DNA from: an uncultured Dehalococcoidia bacterium | GTDB taxonomy: Bacteria > Chloroflexota > Dehalococcoidia > Lucifugimonadales > UBA3495 | NCBI GenBank assembly: GCA_951813535.1 | Contig: OX638345.1 | Span: 261,029-325,028, forward strand | Length of the DNA stretch: 64,000 bases | Direction: 5' to 3' | Shown here: in pieces, positions 43,163 through 51,196 of the stretch | Numbering within the stretch: the stretch's first letter is position 1 | Layout: each line of letters opens with the position of its first letter | Translations under genes and position numbers: made by a program | The notes under the pieces: generated by a model | Databases searched by the model: none | What the model was told of the DNA's origin: nothing | The model's input: the letters and a program-made list of their open reading frames with translations, nothing else

Positions 43163-43485
43163 GTGTCGATTATCTCGAGTATCTGTTCCTCGTTGAGTCC
43201 GTTGGCTCGGAAGGCCTCGAGGGCTTCTTCGAAGGGAACGTAATCGGTCGGCGTCAAGGTGATGCTCTCGTCCTGACGCCCTACCACCATGAAGCGTTCG
43301 CTCGGGAAGAGGTCCATCATTGAGGTCGGGACGGTGAAGTAACGTGCGCCGTGCGGGTCGTAGGCTCTGACATTGGAGCAGACCAGCGCCCTTATCAGCT
43401 CGTTGGGGCTGATGCCCAAATCCTGGCTCTTGCTGGCGATGTGTTCAGCCGTCCAGTCGGGGATGTCGATTTGGATGGATTGCAT
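43159..43485 (-). CDS. Antitoxin-like protein, partner of the PIN gene
   Basis: The 108-residue product begins QSIQIDIPDWTAEHIASKSQ, then DLGISPNELIRALV, compatible with a ribbon-helix-helix DNA-binding start. The rest (TVPTSMMDLFPSERFMVVGR) is not a standard VapB tail. Four-base overlap (ATGA) with the downstream PIN gene makes it the antitoxin by position. It starts 86 bp after the cobC stop and has its own ribosome-binding region. Confidence 0.65.
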   Translation of the reverse strand: MQSIQIDIPDWTAEHIASKSQDLGISPNELIRALVCSNVRAYDPHGARYFTVPTSMMDLFPSERFMVVGRQDESITLTPTDYVPFEEALEAFRANGLNEEQILEIIDT

Positions 43486-43571
43486 GGGAAAGCGTCCGTA
43501 AGCTTCTCGGGTGTCGTTGATTATAGTGCGGTTGTGGATGCTTGAGAAAGGTTACGGCGCGTTATGGCCGC

Positions 43572-44201
43572 TCAGCGGTCCCAGGCGCGCACCACGCCGG
43601 TGATGTGGGAGGTGTCGTTGTAGAGGTGCATGACGCAGTTGTCGGGGTAGGTGTAGATGACAGTGAGGGAGCAGTTGTGCATGGCAAACTTCCAGTTGGC
43701 CTCCAGGGGGAGATCGAGCAGGGAGACGATGCCGGCCCGGAGGCTGCCGCCGTGGCCGACGAGTAGCACGTTCTCGTCCAGGTGCGCGTGCTTCACCCGC
43801 TGCACGATGCGGGCCAGGCGGGCGCTGGTGTCCCGGATGGTCTCGCCGTTAGGGGGCGCGAAGTCCAGGTTGTTCTCCAGGGACGGCTCGTAGAGTTCGG
43901 GGTAGGCCTCGCGGTACTCGGCCTCGGTCAGACCCTCGAAGACGCCCTTGCTGTATTCCCGCAGCTCCTCGGTGAAGGTAATGGGAATGTCCCGCTCGCC
44001 CATGGCGACGCGAGCGGTTTCGGCGGCGCGAGCAAGGTCAGACGAATAGGTGGCGTCTATTTGAACCGTGGCGAGGCGGCGCGACAGCATCTGCGCCTGC
44101 TCACGGCCCCGGTCGGACAGTGGTACATCGGTGTGTCCCTGGATGCGGCCCTCGGCGTTCCACTCGGTCTCGCCATGCCTGGTGATGTAGATGATGCCCA
44201 T
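43572..44201 (-). CDS. cobC: Histidine phosphatase, probable alpha-ribazole phosphatase
   Basis: The 209-residue protein has the phosphohistidine motif RHGETEWN (residues 8-15), the second arginine segment YSSDLARAAETA, the acid EGLTEAE and the closing histidine VLLVGHGGSLR. Among histidine phosphatases, location in a cobalamin gene run points to CobC, which dephosphorylates alpha-ribazole 5'-phosphate or cobalamin 5'-phosphate. It starts nine bases after the cobD stop with agggag. Its 3' end is the source of the sequence found in the PIN gene. Confidence 0.85.
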   Translation of the reverse strand: MGIIYITRHGETEWNAEGRIQGHTDVPLSDRGREQAQMLSRRLATVQIDATYSSDLARAAETARVAMGERDIPITFTEELREYSKGVFEGLTEAEYREAYPELYEPSLENNLDFAPPNGETIRDTSARLARIVQRVKHAHLDENVLLVGHGGSLRAGIVSLLDLPLEANWKFAMHNCSLTVIYTYPDNCVMHLYNDTSHITGVVRAWDR

Positions 44202-44210
44202 GTTGCTCCC

Positions 44211-45350
44211 TTACGGCTGGGGTTCTTCGTTCCAAACTTCGGCGATGGCGTCGGCCAGCTTCGCGCAGTCTTCCGCCGGACGCAGGCCGATGCGGATGCA
44301 GTCGGGCAGGCCGAAGGACGTGCAATCCCGCACGAACAGCCCGCGTCGGGCGAGGTCGTCCCGCAGCCGGCCGGCGTCGCCCACCTGCGCCAGTACGAAG
44401 TTGGCCGCCGTGGGATAGCAGCGGATGCCCAGATCGGACAGGCGCTCCACCACGCAGTTGCGGGATGCGGCCACTGCCGCTCTCGCCCGCTCCAGGTACG
44501 CTGTGTCCGCGATGGCGATCAGGCCCGCCGCCTGGGCCAGGCCGTTGACGCTCCAGTCGGGCTGGAGCACGGCCAGGCGGGCGATGACCGGTTCGCTGGC
44601 CACCGCATAGCCGAGGCGCAGAGCGGTCAGCGCGTAGTCCTTGGTCATGGAGCGCAGCGCGACGATGGATCCGTGACCTGCGGCCAGCGCGACCACGTCG
44701 GCATCGGCGCGGCGTTCGGACAGGTTGATGTACGCCTCGTCGACCACCAGCAGGCCGCCGACACTGGCAACGGCGTCGGCGATCATCGCCAGTTGTTCGC
44801 GGGCCATCAGCACGCCCGTGGGGTTGTTGGGATTGCAGATGAAGGTCAGAGCGGGACGCTCGGCGGCGATGGCGACGGTGACGGCGGACGTGTCCCACGC
44901 GAACCCGTCGCTGCGCCGGGTTGCGGTGAGGGTCTTCACGCTGCCGCCGGAGATGCGGACGGCGCCGTCGTACTCGCCGTAGGTGGGCGTCAGCAGCAGG
45001 GCGCTGGGGTTGCAGTCCGCCGGCGGCGAGCCGATCCAGGCGCGGGTCAGCAGGTGGATTATCTCCGTGGACCCGTTGCCGACGATGACGTTGCCGATGG
45101 ACACGCCGTCGCCGACATGGTGCGCGGCGATGGCCTCGGTCAGCGCCAGGCAGTGGGGGTCGGGATAGGCGGTGAGGTCAACGGCGGCGATGGCCTCGGC
45201 GACGCCTTCCGGCGGGCCCAGGGGGCTCACGCTGGCGGAGAAGTCGAGGCAGTCCTCCAGGCGCAGGCCCAGCTCCCGCAGCTCGGCCTCCTTGATGCCG
45301 CCGTGGACGGGGCGGGCTGGCGGGTCGGGGTTGGCCGGGCTGAGGTCCAC
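44211..45350 (-). CDS. cobD: Threonine-phosphate decarboxylase
   Basis: The 379-residue product is a HisC-like class I PLP enzyme. The PLP lysine is in LRSMTKDYALTALRLGY, with FICNPNNPTGVL and VVDEAYINLSE before it. HGGIKEAELRELG near the start and its location among cobalamin genes identify it as CobD, which makes (R)-1-aminopropan-2-ol phosphate, the linker of the nucleotide loop. The GTG at 45350 is chosen because the upstream frame overlaps the preceding Uma2 gene; no clear ribosome-binding site supports it. Confidence 0.87.
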   Translation of the reverse strand: MDLSPANPDPPARPVHGGIKEAELRELGLRLEDCLDFSASVSPLGPPEGVAEAIAAVDLTAYPDPHCLALTEAIAAHHVGDGVSIGNVIVGNGSTEIIHLLTRAWIGSPPADCNPSALLLTPTYGEYDGAVRISGGSVKTLTATRRSDGFAWDTSAVTVAIAAERPALTFICNPNNPTGVLMAREQLAMIADAVASVGGLLVVDEAYINLSERRADADVVALAAGHGSIVALRSMTKDYALTALRLGYAVASEPVIARLAVLQPDWSVNGLAQAAGLIAIADTAYLERARAAVAASRNCVVERLSDLGIRCYPTAANFVLAQVGDAGRLRDDLARRGLFVRDCTSFGLPDCIRIGLRPAEDCAKLADAIAEVWNEEPQP

Positions 45351-45360
45351 GGGAATTGGG

Positions 45361-45945
45361 CTACCGGTGGGTGCGGACGGACTCGCGGTCCGGATCGTCG
45401 AAAACTCTTGCCAGCGCCAATTCATAGCCGGGGATCATAGGCGTAGAGAGAACGTCGTCACGGCTCAACACGGCTCGCTCGATGTATTCACTGTTCGACA
45501 GTTCGAGGATGGCCAGGGTGTCGTCAACGGGGTCCAGTATCCAGTACTCAGAGATACCGGCCGCGGCGTACCACGCACGTTTAAGCGTCAAGTCACGTTG
45601 GCGGTCACTGGATCCCGCTTCTACTACCAGATCAGGGCCACCGTATATATGGTTTCTCCTCAGAAGACTCTCGCGCTCAGCGCTCAGGAACACGAGGTCC
45701 GGTATCAGCAGCGTGGATTCAGACAAAACCACCCCGACGCCCCAAAGCACTCTACCCAAGCGGGGAGTTGTCGAAACGACGTGAGCCCACATCGTGGCAT
45801 AAATCACACCCAGGAGTTGTTGGTGATCCACGTTGGGAGGGGGCATTTCGTACAACTCTCCGTCGGCCAGTTCCCACAAGCCTTCAAACTCAAGGGCAAG
45901 GTATTCGGCCAGCGTGAGCTTCGCGCCGTGTCGTGTGGTGGTCAT
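45361..45945 (-). CDS. Uma2-family (DUF820) protein
   Basis: The 194-residue product has the family layout: KLTLAEYLALEFEGLWELAD, then LIPDLVFLSAERE, GGPDLVVEAGSSDRQRDLTL and ISEYWILDPVDDTLAILEL. The Asp-Leu-Val-Val-Glu group and the following basic region make up the PD-(D/E)XK-like site, although the Glu-x-x is read here as Glu-Ala-Gly. It lies between cobD and another Uma2 gene inside the cobalamin run. The start follows ggagg. Confidence 0.9.
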   Translation of the reverse strand: MTTTRHGAKLTLAEYLALEFEGLWELADGELYEMPPPNVDHQQLLGVIYATMWAHVVSTTPRLGRVLWGVGVVLSESTLLIPDLVFLSAERESLLRRNHIYGGPDLVVEAGSSDRQRDLTLKRAWYAAAGISEYWILDPVDDTLAILELSNSEYIERAVLSRDDVLSTPMIPGYELALARVFDDPDRESVRTHR

Positions 45946-46044
45946 GGTTGGCCTCCGCGGTTGTGCGCCGTAGCGCAGTGGCGGCGTAGGAAGATCGGTC
46001 AGATCGGATTGCGGTGGCAGCCCTTGGGTACCCTTGGCGCAAGG

Positions 46045-46632
46045 TCAGCGATTTCCGCGGGTCAAAGCGCGCATGGGGTCGCCGAAAAGCTGCTCCAGGG
46101 GCAGCGCGAAGCCCGGTATGGCCGCCGTGGCGAGGGTGTCATCGCGGCCCAACGTCCGCTCAACATATTCGTTGCCGGATAGTTCCAGGACGGTCAGCAT
46201 ATCGTTGACCGGGTCCAGGATCCAGTATTCGGGTATGCCGGCTCCGGCGTACAAATCCCGCTTCATCACCAGGTCCCGGTTGCGATCCGAGGACAAGATC
46301 TCGACCACCAGATCCGGAATGCCCTCAACGTAGCCGTGGTTGATCAGGCTCAAGTTCTCGGAGCGCAGGTAGATGATGTCCGGTGTTGGCACATAAAGAT
46401 CGGACAGCGCCAGGCCGGAGTTGCTGAACGCCAGACCGGGCGCCGGGCGCACAACTGTCATCAGATTATTGATCATCCTCACCAGGAAGTCCATGAGAAA
46501 CTGGTGTTCAAGAGTGGCCGCCGGCATTTGATACAACTCTCCATTGATCAGTTCCCACACCCCCCCGTCCGTTTCGGGCAGGTTGCGGTACTCGGCCAGC
46601 GTCATGCGGGTTCCGGGTTTTATGGTGGTCAT
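46045..46632 (-). CDS. Uma2-family (DUF820) protein
   Basis: The 195-residue paralogue of the 45361 product (MTLAEYRNLPETDGGVWELI, then VPTPDIIYLRSE, IPDLVVEILSSDRNRDLVMK and IPEYWILDPVNDMLTVLEL). The active-site-like Glu-Ile-Leu is kept here. ATG at 46632 with tggag upstream. The two are separated by 99 bp and probably came from one duplication. Nothing links them biochemically to cobalamin. Confidence 0.9.
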   Translation of the reverse strand: MTTIKPGTRMTLAEYRNLPETDGGVWELINGELYQMPAATLEHQFLMDFLVRMINNLMTVVRPAPGLAFSNSGLALSDLYVPTPDIIYLRSENLSLINHGYVEGIPDLVVEILSSDRNRDLVMKRDLYAGAGIPEYWILDPVNDMLTVLELSGNEYVERTLGRDDTLATAAIPGFALPLEQLFGDPMRALTRGNR

Positions 46633-46674
46633 CTCGGTAACTCCAAGAACCGTGTGCAGCGCCGGCATTTTACA

Positions 46675-47655
46675 CTACGGCCAGTAGGCCCACCGCAGCC
46701 ACAGGATGCCGACGGCTGCCGCAGCGGCCAGCGCGGTGGTGGCGTAGAGGGCGCGGGTGGCGCGACCGATGTGCTGCGCCTCGGGCTCGGGCGCGGGATC
46801 GCCGAGGCGGTAGTGGCCGACCTTTTCCAGCGTCACGCCCAGCCCGCCGGCCATGGCGGCCATGGTCCAGCCGGCGTTGGGCGACTCGGTGCGGCCACGG
46901 TGGGCGAACATGATGCGCCAGGCCCGGCCGCCGGCCATGCCGGGCAGCGCGGCGGTGGACAGCCACAGCAGCAGCGCCGCGAGCCGCGCGGGTATCAGGT
47001 TCACCAGGTCGTCCAGCCGGGCCGAAGCCTTGCCCAGATACTCGTAGCGGCCGTGGTAGCCGACCATGCTGTCCAGGGTGTTGATCGCCCGGTAGGCCAC
47101 CGCGCCGGGCAGGCCGAACAGGGCAAAGGCCAGCAGCGGCCCCACGATGCTGTCGGTGATGTTCTCGGCGACGGACTCGATGGCGCCGGCGGCCATCTGA
47201 CCGGTGGTGAGTTGCGAAGTGTCGCGGCTGACCAGGGACGACATCTCCCGCCGAGCCTCGGCGATGTCGCCGGCGGTCAGGATCCGGCCGATGCCGGCGG
47301 CGACGCGGTGCAGCATCCGCACCGAGAAGGTGGTTTTCAGAAGCACGGCGACCACCAGCAGGTACGCCAGGGGATGCAGTTGCATCAACCCAAACCCGAC
47401 GGCCCACGCCGCCGCGCCCCACGCTGCCGGTATCAGCAGGGCCATGCCGGCGCCGAAGGCCAGTTGCAGCGCCGTCGCCGCCGGCGCGCCGGGCGCGATG
47501 CGCTCCGCCAGGGCGACGGAATTGCCGATCCACACCGTGGGATGCAGGCGGTTGGGCGGCTCGCCCAGCGTCAGGTCGAGCAGGAGCGCCAATAGCAGGG
47601 CCAGCACGTCCAGGGGGACGGGCAAGCTGTTCAGCGCAGTGGTTAAGGCGTCCAT
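46675..47655 (-). CDS. cbiB: Adenosylcobinamide-phosphate synthase
   Basis: The 326-residue membrane protein has the CbiB/CobD(Pseudomonas) layout with about five hydrophobic segments. Diagnostic stretches are LTLGEPPNRLHPTVWIGN, AIESVAENITDSIVGPLLAF, then YRAINTLDSMVGYHGRYEYL and GWTMAAMAGGLGVTLEK. It joins the aminopropanol phosphate arm to adenosylcobyric acid. Its ATG lies 13 bp inside the end of cobS, so the two are translationally coupled. Confidence 0.93.
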   Translation of the reverse strand: MDALTTALNSLPVPLDVLALLLALLLDLTLGEPPNRLHPTVWIGNSVALAERIAPGAPAATALQLAFGAGMALLIPAAWGAAAWAVGFGLMQLHPLAYLLVVAVLLKTTFSVRMLHRVAAGIGRILTAGDIAEARREMSSLVSRDTSQLTTGQMAAGAIESVAENITDSIVGPLLAFALFGLPGAVAYRAINTLDSMVGYHGRYEYLGKASARLDDLVNLIPARLAALLLWLSTAALPGMAGGRAWRIMFAHRGRTESPNAGWTMAAMAGGLGVTLEKVGHYRLGDPAPEPEAQHIGRATRALYATTALAAAAAVGILWLRWAYWP

Positions 47656-48485
47656 CCAGCCAGCCAGGGGAAGCCGATCGCTATTCCGCCGCCGTAGGCA
47701 ACCTGCGTCATCGGCGAGCCAACCAGGGGAACCAGCAGCACGAGGGAAAATCCCTCTATGATTTCATTGGCAGCTCCGTAGCAGTCACCCGTCAGACCGC
47801 CACCCAACCGGCGCGTGGCCCAGAAACCCAGCAGCAGGGCCAACCCGGACGCAGCCGCCAGCACCACCAAACCGGACGCCCCCAACAGGAGCCACGCCGC
47901 CGCCGCTACGGTCAGAAGAGCCCACGCTGTTGCCAGCCATGGCCGCTCTCCCGACGCAAATGCTGATCCAATACCCTCCTGTCGGCCGTAGGGGAACACC
48001 GTCAGCAGCAGGGTCATCGTCCAACGGGAAACCATGGGGAACAATAGCAACGCGCTCAATCCGTCGCTGCTCAAGAGCAAATCCGAACTGATCGCTCCGC
48101 ATTTGACAAGCAGCACGCAGGCTCCACCTGCCACGGCAAAAGATCCGACCCGAGAATCCCGCATTATCTCCAAACGGCGTTCCACCGTGCGCCCGCCCCA
48201 CATGGCGTCGCAAAAATCCATCAGGCCGTCCAGGTGCAGGAAGCGGTTGAGCAAAGCAAGCCCAGTTACCACCAACGCCGCCGTCAAAAACAAATACGGC
48301 TCAAAGCCCAGCGCAAACAGCGCCACCACCAGGATCACGAGTATCAGCCCGTAGAGCAGGCCGACGAAGGGGTACCAGCCCCGGGAGCGGGAGATTTCGG
48401 CGTCGGTGGGGTTTGCCACCCCGACCGGGAGCAGCGTCAGGAAGGACAGCGCCACCAGCAGCGGGGCGTAGACGGCCCGTAACAC
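47643..48485 (-). CDS. cobS: Adenosylcobinamide-GDP ribazoletransferase
   Basis: The 280-residue membrane protein is CobS (cobalamin synthase), which joins alpha-ribazole to adenosylcobinamide-GDP. The signature FLHLDGLMDFCDAMWGGRTV, then MRDSRVGSFAV is intact, as is GGGLTGDCYGAANEIIE near the end; hydrophobic segments fill the rest. The GTG at 48485 gives a start (VLRAVYAPLLVALSFLTLLP) of the usual kind, 16 bp after cobT. A longer frame upstream lies inside cobT. Confidence 0.92.
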   Translation of the reverse strand: MLRAVYAPLLVALSFLTLLPVGVANPTDAEISRSRGWYPFVGLLYGLILVILVVALFALGFEPYLFLTAALVVTGLALLNRFLHLDGLMDFCDAMWGGRTVERRLEIMRDSRVGSFAVAGGACVLLVKCGAISSDLLLSSDGLSALLLFPMVSRWTMTLLLTVFPYGRQEGIGSAFASGERPWLATAWALLTVAAAAWLLLGASGLVVLAAASGLALLLGFWATRRLGGGLTGDCYGAANEIIEGFSLVLLVPLVGSPMTQVAYGGGIAIGFPWLAGWTP

Positions 48486-48501
48486 GGCGGCGGGTTTTGG
48501 G

Positions 48502-49569
48502 TTAGTCCTCGCGGTCGGAGACGCCGGCTTCGGCGAAGGTTGCCATCTCCGCCAGGGTTTTGGCTGCGGCCTCAATGATGGGCATGGCCAGCGCCGCGCC
48601 GGTGCCCTCGCCAAGACGCATTTCCATGTCCAGCAGCGGGGACAATCCCATGGCCTGCAGGCCGACGTTGTGGCCCGGCTCCACGGAGCGGTGGGCGGCG
48701 ATGTAACGCTGGGCGATGTTCGGGCAGAGCCGCCAGGCGATGAGGGCCGCCGCGCCGCTGATGAACCCGTCCACCACGACAGCGCAGTTCCGCGCCGCCG
48801 CGCCCAGCATGACGCCGGCCAGAACGCCGATCTCGAACCCGCCCACCTTGGTGAGCACGTCCAGGCCGTCGCTGCCGTCGGGCTGGTTGGTTTCCAGAGC
48901 ACGGCGGATGGTGGCGATCTTGCCTTCCAGAGCGGCGTCATCTACACCGGTGCCTCTACCCGTGACCGTGGCCACGTCGGCGCCGGTGACGGCGGCGGTG
49001 ATGGCGGCCGACGGCGTGGTGTTGCCGATGCCCATGTCGCCGCCGGCGATGAGGTTGGCCCCGGCGTCGGCCTGCTCGTTGGCGGCGTTGATGCCGATCT
49101 CCAGGCAGCGGACTGCATCCTCCCGGCTCATGGCGGGCCCGCGAGCGATGTTGCCGGCGCCATAGCCGACCTTGGCGATGGTGAGGCCGGGCTGCGGGTC
49201 AAGGTCCACGGCGACGCCGGCGTCGATCACGGTGATATTTGCGCCGGCGTGGCGGGCCAGCGCGTTGATGGCCGCGCCGCCGGCCACGAAGTTGAACACC
49301 ATCTGCGGCGTGACCTCGGCGGGATAGGCCGACACACCCTCGGATGCGACGCCGTGGTCGCCGGCCACCACGATGACCGCCTTGCCGGCGATCTCCGGGA
49401 TGGGCTGGCCCAATATGCCGGCCAGTTGGATGGACAGCGTCTCCAAGCGGCCTAGGCTGCCGGGCGGCTTGGTGAGCACGCCCTGCCGCGCCTCGGCGGC
49501 GGCAACGGCCTCGGCGTCCAGCGGCCCGATGGCGGCGACGGTCTGGTCAACCAGTGGTGAGATGGGCAT
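48502..49569 (-). CDS. cobT: Nicotinate-nucleotide--dimethylbenzimidazole phosphoribosyltransferase
   Basis: The 355-residue protein is CobT, which makes alpha-ribazole 5'-phosphate from the lower-ligand base. TKPPGSLGRLETLSIQLAGI, VVAGDHGVASEGVSAYPAEV, IAGGDMGIGNTTPSAAITA and the catalytic Glu region MRLGEGTGAALAM are all present. The ATG follows ggagg. It starts a coupled block cobT-cobS-cbiB. Confidence 0.95.
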   Translation of the reverse strand: MPISPLVDQTVAAIGPLDAEAVAAAEARQGVLTKPPGSLGRLETLSIQLAGILGQPIPEIAGKAVIVVAGDHGVASEGVSAYPAEVTPQMVFNFVAGGAAINALARHAGANITVIDAGVAVDLDPQPGLTIAKVGYGAGNIARGPAMSREDAVRCLEIGINAANEQADAGANLIAGGDMGIGNTTPSAAITAAVTGADVATVTGRGTGVDDAALEGKIATIRRALETNQPDGSDGLDVLTKVGGFEIGVLAGVMLGAAARNCAVVVDGFISGAAALIAWRLCPNIAQRYIAAHRSVEPGHNVGLQAMGLSPLLDMEMRLGEGTGAALAMPIIEAAAKTLAEMATFAEAGVSDRED

Positions 49570-49641
49570 TGGGCCTCCGAACCAGATGGAAATACTGTGG
49601 TGGCGGTATCGATAGCGATGCTGTCGTACGCCTCTTTTTCG

Positions 49642-49878
49642 CTATCTTGTCCGCACGGCGCATCGTCTAAGGGCATCGCTACCCCTGCCAGCATTAATGA
49701 TGCTCCGTGCTTTACTCACGCGAGTTCGACAAGCATTTAGGGTGTAACCCCTCTCCGAGAAAAGCAGGTCGACTAGATGGGCGTTTGAGAGCGACGAGTT
49801 GGCGAATTGGTCATAGAAGGTAGCAAATACCTCTTTTCCAACTGACCGCAAGTGTCTTTCCAATTGAAGGTCGTCCAT
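49642..49878 (-). CDS. Small helical protein, 78 aa
   Basis: A basic helical product (LERHLRSVGKEVFATFYDQF, then SERGYTLNACRTRVSKARSI). From memory similar short proteins with a Y-T-L-x-A-x-x-T-R-V-S pattern occur as hypothetical proteins with a helix-turn-helix appearance, so a DNA-binding role is possible. It lies between cobO and cobT with gaps of 31 and 72 bp. The ribosome-binding site is weak, and its frame is AT-richer than the cob genes, as if inserted. Confidence 0.5.
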   Translation of the reverse strand: MDDLQLERHLRSVGKEVFATFYDQFANSSLSNAHLVDLLFSERGYTLNACRTRVSKARSIINAGRGSDALRRCAVRTR

Positions 49879-49909
49879 CCCGTAACCTAAACCTAATGTC
49901 GATTGCAGG

Positions 49910-50479
49910 TCAGAACTCGATGCCCGGCTGGGCCTTGATGCCGGCGTCGTAGGGGTGCTTGACGACGTTCATTTCGGTGACCAGGTCGGCGAATTCGACC
50001 AGGGCTTCCGGCGCGTGACGGCCGGTGATGATGACGTGCTGCATCTCGGGACGGGCCTTGAGGGCGTCGACAACGTCCTCCACGGGCAGCCAGCCGTAGT
50101 GCATGGGGTAGGTGAACTCGTCGAGGATCACCAGGTCGTACTCGCCGGCGGCGATGACCTCCTTGGCGTCTTCCCACAGGGCGCGGGCGAGGTCGGCGCT
50201 GGCGTCGAGGTCCTGGGAGCGCCAGGTGAAGCCGTCGCCCATGGCGCGGACGGTGACGCCCATCTTCTCGGCGGCGCGCTGCTCGCCGAAGTTGGCGGTG
50301 GTGTGCTTGATGAACTGGAGCATCACGACCTTCATGTCGCGGCCCCAGGCCCGCATCAGCACGCCCATGGCGGCGGTAGTCTTGCCCTTGCCGTTGCCGG
50401 TGTTGACGATGACGAGGCCCTTGTTGATGCGGGGGCCGCGAACCGACTGCGGGCCGTGGCGCGTTTCCTGCGTAGTCAT
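49910..50479 (-). CDS. cobO: Cob(I)yrinic acid a,c-diamide adenosyltransferase
   Basis: The 189-residue protein is CobO/BtuR, which adds the adenosyl group to the reduced corrinoid. The P-loop [20 protein letters not shown] (GNGKGKTT at 28-35) and the [17 protein letters not shown] Walker-B-like segment are typical. [17 protein letters not shown] is the conserved C-terminal part. The ATG follows aggag. The Uma2 gene lies 42 bp upstream and the small helical gene 31 bp downstream. Confidence 0.95.
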   Translation of the reverse strand: MTTQETRHGPQSVRGPRINKGLVIVNTGNGKGKTTAAMGVLMRAWGRDMKVVMLQFIKHTTANFGEQRAAEKMGVTVRAMGDGFTWRSQDLDASADLARALWEDAKEVIAAGEYDLVILDEFTYPMHYGWLPVEDVVDALKARPEMQHVIITGRHAPEALVEFADLVTEMNVVKHPYDAGIKAQPGIEF

Positions 50480-50521
50480 GTGAACATCACTCCTGCATTG
50501 CTTTCATCAAACTGATCGAGA

Positions 50522-51196
50522 TCAAGGTACGTTGTCGAAGATGCGTTCGCGCACGTTAAAGGCGAAGCCGGGCAGCACGTCGCCGCCGCCCAGCACATCC
50601 GGTTCGTGCAGGATCTCCGGTTCCGCGCCGGGGCGGTAAATGGTCACGCGACGCAGGCGGGCGTTGATAACCCAGGCCAGGCGCGCGCCGCCTTCCAGGT
50701 ACCGGCGCACCTTGTCTTCCAACTCTGGCCCCCGGTTGGATGGTGACACTATTTCAACTAGAAAATCTGGAACCACGGCCCTGAAGGGTCTGCGAGCCTC
50801 TTCGGGCAACGAGTTCCAGCGTTCTGCGGACATCCACCAAGCGTCCGGACACAGCATAGAGCCGTCAGGAAGAATGAACATGGACGTGGGCCCGCCGGCC
50901 CGCCCTCCATGCTCGCGCGCTCGGAACACAAGATCGGCCGTGATCTCGGCTTCGTGCCAATCTCCCGGAATCCCGGTGGGGGACATTATTTTCAGTTCTC
51001 CTTGCGCGGTGATCTCAAAATCACCCACTGCATCCTGGTTCCGACCTGCGAACTCTTGGAGCCAGCCATCCAACTCTGGACTCTCCAGGGTTAGCCCGAA
51101 CTCGGACAGCGGGATCAGCACGTAGCCCTCAAAGTCAGAGGGCTTCCTCACGCTGATGGGCGCTTTGGAGGGAGCTTTAGCCGGCGCAGTGGTCAT
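50522..51196 (-). CDS. Uma2-family (DUF820) protein, coupled to cobB
   Basis: The 224-residue product belongs to the longer Uma2 subgroup (GELKIMSPTGIPGDWHEAEI, then MLCPDAWWMSAERWNSLPEE, VVPDFLVEIVSPSNRGPELE and VLPGFAFNVRERIF). It closely resembles the two Uma2 proteins at 62.1-63.5 kb. Its ATG overlaps the cobB stop (ATGA), which places it firmly in the cobalamin operon. The frame upstream of this ATG lies inside cobB and is not used. Confidence 0.9.
   Translation of the reverse strand: MTTAPAKAPSKAPISVRKPSDFEGYVLIPLSEFGLTLESPELDGWLQEFAGRNQDAVGDFEITAQGELKIMSPTGIPGDWHEAEITADLVFRAREHGGRAGGPTSMFILPDGSMLCPDAWWMSAERWNSLPEEARRPFRAVVPDFLVEIVSPSNRGPELEDKVRRYLEGGARLAWVINARLRRVTIYRPGAEPEILHEPDVLGGGDVLPGFAFNVRERIFDNVP

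Noticed and set aside
43782-45440. 552-codon plus-strand open frame opposite cobC and cobD
   Set aside because: Covers two well-recognised minus-strand genes and has repetitive Gly/Val/Asp composition typical of an antisense frame.
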